A DNA stretch of 64,000 nucleotides from Vulcaniibacterium tengchongense (GTDB taxonomy: Bacteria; Pseudomonadota; Gammaproteobacteria; Xanthomonadales; Xanthomonadaceae), in contig NZ_RKQN01000002.1 in assembly GCF_003814555.1 (NCBI RefSeq), positions 186,001 through 250,000 on the forward strand, written 5' to 3'. This document shows, piece after piece, positions 60,510 through 64,000 of the stretch (its first letter is position 1; the number at the start of each line of letters is the position of its first letter). The position numbers were made by a program, and so were the translations under genes. Under the pieces are notes generated by a model. That model was not told the origin of the DNA and made no database searches. It saw only the letters and a program-made list of their open reading frames with translations.

Positions 60510-61841
60510 ATGTCCGCCGTGCTTTCCCTGATCTGCGCCCACCGCCGCGGCGAGAACGTCGGCCTCTACAGCGTCTGCTGCAGCCACGAGCAGGTGCTGC
60601 GCGCGGCGATGCGGGTCGCGCTCGACCACGACACCGTGCTGCTGGTCGAGGCGACCTCGAACCAGGTGGACCAGTTCGGCGGCTACACCGGGATGAACCC
60701 GGCGCAGTTCCGCGACTACGCGCTGCGGCTGGCGGACGAGGAGGGCCTTCCGCGCGCGCGGCTGGTCCTCGGCGGCGACCACCTCGGCCCGAACGCCTGG
60801 CAGAAGCGACCGGCCGCGGAGGCGATGGCGCACGCGCGCGAGCTGATCCGCGCCTACGCCGCGGCCGGCTTCCACAAGCTCCATCTCGACTGCAGCATGT
60901 CCTGCGCGGACGACCCGACGCCGCTGCCGGACGAAACCGTCGCCGCGCGCTCGGCCGAGTTGGCGCGCATCGCCGAGCGCGCCGCCGCCGACGCCGGCTG
61001 GCCGCCGCCGGTGTACGTGATCGGCACCGAGGTGCCGGTACCCGGCGGCGAGAGCTCGCTCGGCGGCGGGGTGCAGGTCACCCGGCCCGATGCCGCGGCG
61101 CGGACCCTGGAGATCCATCGCCAGGCCTTCGCCTCCGGCCTGGCGTCCGCCTGGGAGCGGGTGATCGCGATGGTGGTGCAGCCCGGGGTCGATTTCGACC
61201 ACAGCGAGGTGCAGCACTACGACCCGCGCGCCGCGCGCGCGCTGTCGGACTTCCTCGAGCGCCAGCCGCGGATCGTGTTCGAGGCGCACTCCACCGACTA
61301 CCAGACCGAAGCCTCGCTGCACGCGCTGGTGCGCGACCACTTCGCCATCCTCAAGGTCGGCCCGGCGGCGACGTACGCCCTGCGCGAGGCGCTGTTCGCC
61401 CTGGCCGCGATCGAGGACGAGCTGCTGCCCGAAGGCGAACGCTCGCGGCTGGTCGAGGTGCTGGACCGCTGCATGCTCGAGCGCCCGCAGCACTGGCAGA
61501 GCCACTACCGCGGCGACGAGCGCCGGCTGCGCCTGCTGCGCCGCTACGCGCTCAGCGACCGCTGCCGCTACTACTGGGGCGAGCCGGACGTGCAACGCGC
61601 GGTGGCGACCCTCGTCGCCAACCTGCGCCGCTGCCCGCCGCCGGCGACGCTGCTGAGCCAGTACCTGCCGGAACAGCACCGCGACGTGGTCGGCGGCCGC
61701 CTCGAGGCCGAACCGCTGGCCCTGGTGCGCCACAGGATCTATGGCCGCCTGGCCGAGTACGCGCGCGCCTGCGCGCGCAACCGCGCGGCGGCCCGGACCC
61801 GAAACGAAACCTCCGGCGTGCCGGCACTTTCGGAACGGTAA
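60510..61841 (+). CDS. agaZ: GatZ/KbaZ/AgaZ family protein
   Basis: A 443-residue protein of the tagatose-bisphosphate aldolase 'non-catalytic' subunit family. Family segments: RRGENVGLYSVCCSHEQVLR, LLVEATSNQVDQFGGYTGMN, LVLGGDHLGPNAWQKRPAAE, LHLDCSMSCADDPTPLPDET, IGTEVPVPGGE and FEAHSTDYQTE. In GatYZ and KbaYZ it supports the aldolase; in Aga loci lacking the Y subunit a tagatose-6-phosphate kinase role has been proposed. No Y partner or other sugar-phosphate kinase is seen here. Its last codons contain a GAAACGAAAC motif upstream of agaR. Confidence 0.9.
   Translation: MSAVLSLICAHRRGENVGLYSVCCSHEQVLRAAMRVALDHDTVLLVEATSNQVDQFGGYTGMNPAQFRDYALRLADEEGLPRARLVLGGDHLGPNAWQKRPAAEAMAHARELIRAYAAAGFHKLHLDCSMSCADDPTPLPDETVAARSAELARIAERAAADAGWPPPVYVIGTEVPVPGGESSLGGGVQVTRPDAAARTLEIHRQAFASGLASAWERVIAMVVQPGVDFDHSEVQHYDPRAARALSDFLERQPRIVFEAHSTDYQTEASLHALVRDHFAILKVGPAATYALREALFALAAIEDELLPEGERSRLVEVLDRCMLERPQHWQSHYRGDERRLRLLRRYALSDRCRYYWGEPDVQRAVATLVANLRRCPPPATLLSQYLPEQHRDVVGGRLEAEPLALVRHRIYGRLAEYARACARNRAAARTRNETSGVPALSER
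61801..61810. promoter_or_regulatory. GAAACGAAAC motif upstream of agaR
   Basis: Lies within the end of agaZ, 65 bases before the agaR ATG, and is followed at 61853-61859 by CGTTTCG (the same sequence on the other strand). Identical ACGAAAC units occur at 58083-58089 and 58167-58173. The E. coli AgaR site contains RAAAY repeats in the same orientation, so this is a candidate site for autoregulation. Confidence 0.5.
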
Positions 61842-61875
61842 GCTTCCGGCTTCCGTTTCGACCGAGAAAGCCGCC

Positions 61876-62652
61876 ATGCGCAACACCCGCCAACGCCGGG
61901 AACAGATCCTGCAGCTGCTCGTCCAGCACGGGAACGTGCAGGTCGCCGAGCTGGCCGAACGCTTCGGCGTGTCGTCGGTGACCATCCGCGCCGACCTGGG
62001 CCATATCGAGTCCCAGGGCCTGGCCACCCGCACCCACGGCGGCGCCACCCTGCTGCGGACCCCGCCGCAGGAGCGCGACATCCACGAGAAGGACGCGCTG
62101 AACCAGCCGCTCAAGGACTCGATCGGCGCGTGCGCGGCGCGCCTGGTGAAGCCCGGCGACAACATCATCATCGATTCGGGGTCGACCACGATGACCCTGG
62201 CGCGCCACCTGCGCGGGCATCGCGAGGTCACGGTGATGACCAACGGCCTCAACATCGCCTGGGAGCTGGCCCATGCCCCGGGCGTGGAACTGCTGCTGAC
62301 CGGCGGCCTGCTGCGCAAGCAGTCGCTGTCGCTGCAGGGCAGCCAGGCCGAAGCCAGCCTCGGCACCTACAGCTTCGACACCCTGTTCCTCGGCGTGGAC
62401 GGCCTGGACCTGCAGTTCGGCCTGACCACCCACCACGAGGCCGAGGCCAGCCTCAACCACCGCATGGTCGAGCGCGCGCGCAAGGTCGTCGTGCTGACCG
62501 ACGCGTCCAAGTTCGGGCGGGTCAGCCTGCACCGGATCGCGCGCCTCGACCAGATCCACACCATCATCACCGACGAAGGCATCGGCAGCGACTACCGCGA
62601 AGGGCTGCAGCGGCTGGGCATCGAGGTGATCATCGCCGAGTCGCCGCCTTGA
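61876..62652 (+). CDS. agaR: DeoR family repressor (AgaR-like)
   Basis: A 258-residue regulator. N-terminal DeoR HTH: RREQILQLLVQHGNVQVAEL, AERFGVSSVTIRADLGHIES and LATRTHGGATLL; C-terminal sugar-phosphate sensor: IIIDSGSTTMTLARHLRG, NGLNIAWELAHAPGVELLL, FDTLFLGVDGLDLQFGLTTH and EASLNHRMVERARKVVVLTD. It likely senses a GalNAc- or tagatose-phosphate and represses the locus. The deacetylase gene starts within its stop codon. Confidence 0.93.
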   Translation: MRNTRQRREQILQLLVQHGNVQVAELAERFGVSSVTIRADLGHIESQGLATRTHGGATLLRTPPQERDIHEKDALNQPLKDSIGACAARLVKPGDNIIIDSGSTTMTLARHLRGHREVTVMTNGLNIAWELAHAPGVELLLTGGLLRKQSLSLQGSQAEASLGTYSFDTLFLGVDGLDLQFGLTTHHEAEASLNHRMVERARKVVVLTDASKFGRVSLHRIARLDQIHTIITDEGIGSDYREGLQRLGIEVIIAESPP

Positions 62653-63770
62653 CCGAGCCGCAAGCGCTGCAGGGCCGCATTCTCACCGCGTCGGGGTGGG
62701 TGCGGGGAGAGATCGAATTCGACCGCCGCGTGCGCCGCATCCGCGCCGCGGCGGACGCCGACGGCGCCGGCGAGGACGACGAGCCGCTGATCCTGCCCGG
62801 TTTCGTCGACCTGCACGTGCACGGCGGCGCCGGCGCCGACGTCATGCAAGGCGGCGACGCCGCGCGCACGGTCGCCGCGCTGCACGCGCGGCACGGCACC
62901 ACCGCCCTGCTGGCGACGACGATGACCGCGCACGAGGACGACATCGTCCACGCGCTGCGCGGCGTGGCCGCGGCGATCGCCGAGCCGGCCCCGGGCACCG
63001 CGCGCGTGCTCGGCGTGCACCTGGAAGGCCCGTACATCAGCCGCGAGCGCCTGGGCGCGCAGCCGCCGCTGGTGACCGAGGCGACGCTGGCGCAGGTGGA
63101 ACGGCTGCACGCCGTCGCGCCGATCCGGGTGCTGACGATCGCGCCGGAGATCGGCCGCCACCGCGAGCTGATCCCGCGCCTGGCCGCGCTCGGCATCCGT
63201 GTCCAGCTCGGCCACAGCGCGGGCGGCTACGACGACGGCGTCGCCGCGCTGCAGGCCGGCGCGCGCGGCTTCACCCACCTGTTCAACGGCATGACCGGGG
63301 TCGACCACCGCAACCCGGGCATCGCCGCCGCCGCGCTCGCGCACGCGCAGTACGCCGAGCTGATCCCGGACCTGCAGCACGTGCACCCGGGCGCGATCCG
63401 CGCCGCGCTGCGGGCGATCCCGCGGTTGTACTGCGTGACCGACGCGACCGCCGCCACCGGCATGCCCGACGGCGAGTACGCGCTGGGCGCGCAGCGCGTG
63501 CACAAGTGCCTGGGCTGCGTGCGCCTGGCCGACGGCTCCTCGCTCGCCGGCAGCGCCCTGACGATGGACCAGGCGCTGCGCAACCTGGTGTCGATCGGCC
63601 TGGACCTGGCCGACGCCTCGGACCGCCTGTCGCGCTATCCGGCCGACTACCTCGGCCTGCACGACCGCGGCCGCCTGCACCCCGGCGCCTGCGCCGACCT
63701 GGTCGTGCTCGACGCGCAGCTGCGGCTTCGCCGCGTGTTCGTCGAGGGCGACGAAGTCGCGCCCGCCTGA
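62649..63770 (+). CDS. agaA: N-acetylgalactosamine-6-phosphate deacetylase
   Basis: A 373-residue amidohydrolase of the NagA family, presumed to remove acetate from GalNAc-6-phosphate ahead of AgaS. Seen: ILPGFVDLHVHGGAGADVMQ, VLGVHLEGPYISRERLGAQP with the metal Glu, GIRVQLGHSAGGYDDGVAAL, FTHLFNGMTGVDHRNPGIAA, YCVTDATAATGMPDGEYALG (catalytic Asp) and NLVSIGLDLADASDRLSRYP. NagA for GlcNAc-6-phosphate is the alternative; locus context favours GalNAc. Start is TTG 62649, overlapping the agaR stop (TTGA); no ATG is available in front of the first conserved residues. Confidence 0.9.
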   Translation: MTEPQALQGRILTASGWVRGEIEFDRRVRRIRAAADADGAGEDDEPLILPGFVDLHVHGGAGADVMQGGDAARTVAALHARHGTTALLATTMTAHEDDIVHALRGVAAAIAEPAPGTARVLGVHLEGPYISRERLGAQPPLVTEATLAQVERLHAVAPIRVLTIAPEIGRHRELIPRLAALGIRVQLGHSAGGYDDGVAALQAGARGFTHLFNGMTGVDHRNPGIAAAALAHAQYAELIPDLQHVHPGAIRAALRAIPRLYCVTDATAATGMPDGEYALGAQRVHKCLGCVRLADGSSLAGSALTMDQALRNLVSIGLDLADASDRLSRYPADYLGLHDRGRLHPGACADLVVLDAQLRLRRVFVEGDEVAPA

Positions 63771-63826
63771 CCGCGGGCCTCCTCACTCGCGGCGTGCGCG
63801 CCGCCCTGCCGACCGGACCTGCCCCG

Positions 63827-64000
63827 ATGAACGACGCGATCGCCGCCCCCTCCGCTTCCACGGCCGCGCACGCGCCCCGCTGGCGGCTGCGCTACCTGCT
63901 CTTCATCGCCGGCATGGGCGGGCTGCTCTACGGCATCGACATCGGCATCATCGCCGGCGCGCTGCCGTATCTCGAGGCCACCGCCACCCAGGCCTGGCAT
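63827..64000 (+). CDS. MFS sugar permease (AgaP-like), cut by the window end
   Basis: Only the first 58 codons are present. MNDAIAAPSASTAAHAPRWR is followed by the first membrane helix LRYLLFIAGMGGLLYGIDIG with IIAGALPYL, which is the sugar-porter family motif (GGLLFGYDxGVISGAL). It starts 56 bases after the deacetylase gene and is the likely inner-membrane GalNAc transporter of the locus. Confidence 0.82.
   Translation, partial: MNDAIAAPSASTAAHAPRWRLRYLLFIAGMGGLLYGIDIGIIAGALPYLEATATQAWH

Noticed and set aside
1-64000. CRISPR arrays, prophage, insertion sequences, rRNA
   Set aside because: No regularly spaced direct repeats, integrase/transposase-like proteins, phage structural proteins or rRNA sequence were seen.

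Overview
The window looks like the chromosome of a very GC-rich gammaproteobacterium of the Xanthomonadaceae, most like Lysobacter or a close relative. Supporting signs are the extreme G/C third-position bias, the tryptophan and tyrosine catabolic genes typical of that group (tryptophan 2,3-dioxygenase, HppD, HmgA), an ExeM-like secreted nuclease, a large TonB-dependent receptor tied to a glycan locus, and a birA-coaX-SPOR gene order. This assignment rests on protein resemblance and base composition only. I see no prophage, insertion sequence or CRISPR array; the only RNA gene found is one tRNA-Thr(TGT).

Layout. 0-8 kb: trpE (cut by the window edge), yegS, rraA, rpe and a membrane J-protein on the minus strand, then purC, an SMR pump, an Mpo1-like protein and an EamA transporter on the plus strand, closed by a MarR gene. 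8-12 kb: a possible 48-residue peptide gene, an NAD(P)-epimerase, nhaA, a Ca2+/cation antiporter and a lipoprotein. 12-19 kb: aromatic amino acid catabolism (hmgA, hppD with a divergent MarR regulator, an oligopeptide transporter, a Nudix hydrolase, kynA). 19-27 kb: a secreted nuclease and a 2-oxoacid dehydrogenase operon (E1 alpha, E1 beta, an SH3-like protein, E2). 27-37 kb: housekeeping and stress genes (VOC protein, diguanylate cyclase, MBL hydrolase, trpS coupled to two membrane proteins, CsbD, two entericidin-like lipoproteins, arginase, small conserved proteins). 37.7-39.6 kb: a secreted PNGase A-type glycoamidase. 40-50 kb: tRNA-Thr, SPOR protein, coaX, birA, a Pyr_excise-family glycosylase, mtfA, phoPQ, a CtlX-like hydrolase and dusA.

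50-64 kb is the most interesting part: an N-acetylgalactosamine (GalNAc) harvesting and catabolism locus. One arm (minus strand) encodes a GH31 enzyme with the traits of the alpha-N-acetylgalactosaminidase subgroup plus carbohydrate-binding domains, a TonB-dependent receptor and a GH109 enzyme. The divergent arm (plus strand) encodes AgaS, a ROK sugar kinase, a GatZ/KbaZ-type protein, a DeoR repressor, a GalNAc-6-phosphate deacetylase and a sugar permease cut by the window edge. An unusually AT-rich 330-base region between the arms carries a promoter, TTCGAA-centred motifs and ACGAAAC motifs that recur in front of the repressor gene. With the PNGase A-type enzyme 12 kb away, the window suggests an organism able to strip host or environmental glycoproteins of N-glycans and of alpha-linked GalNAc.
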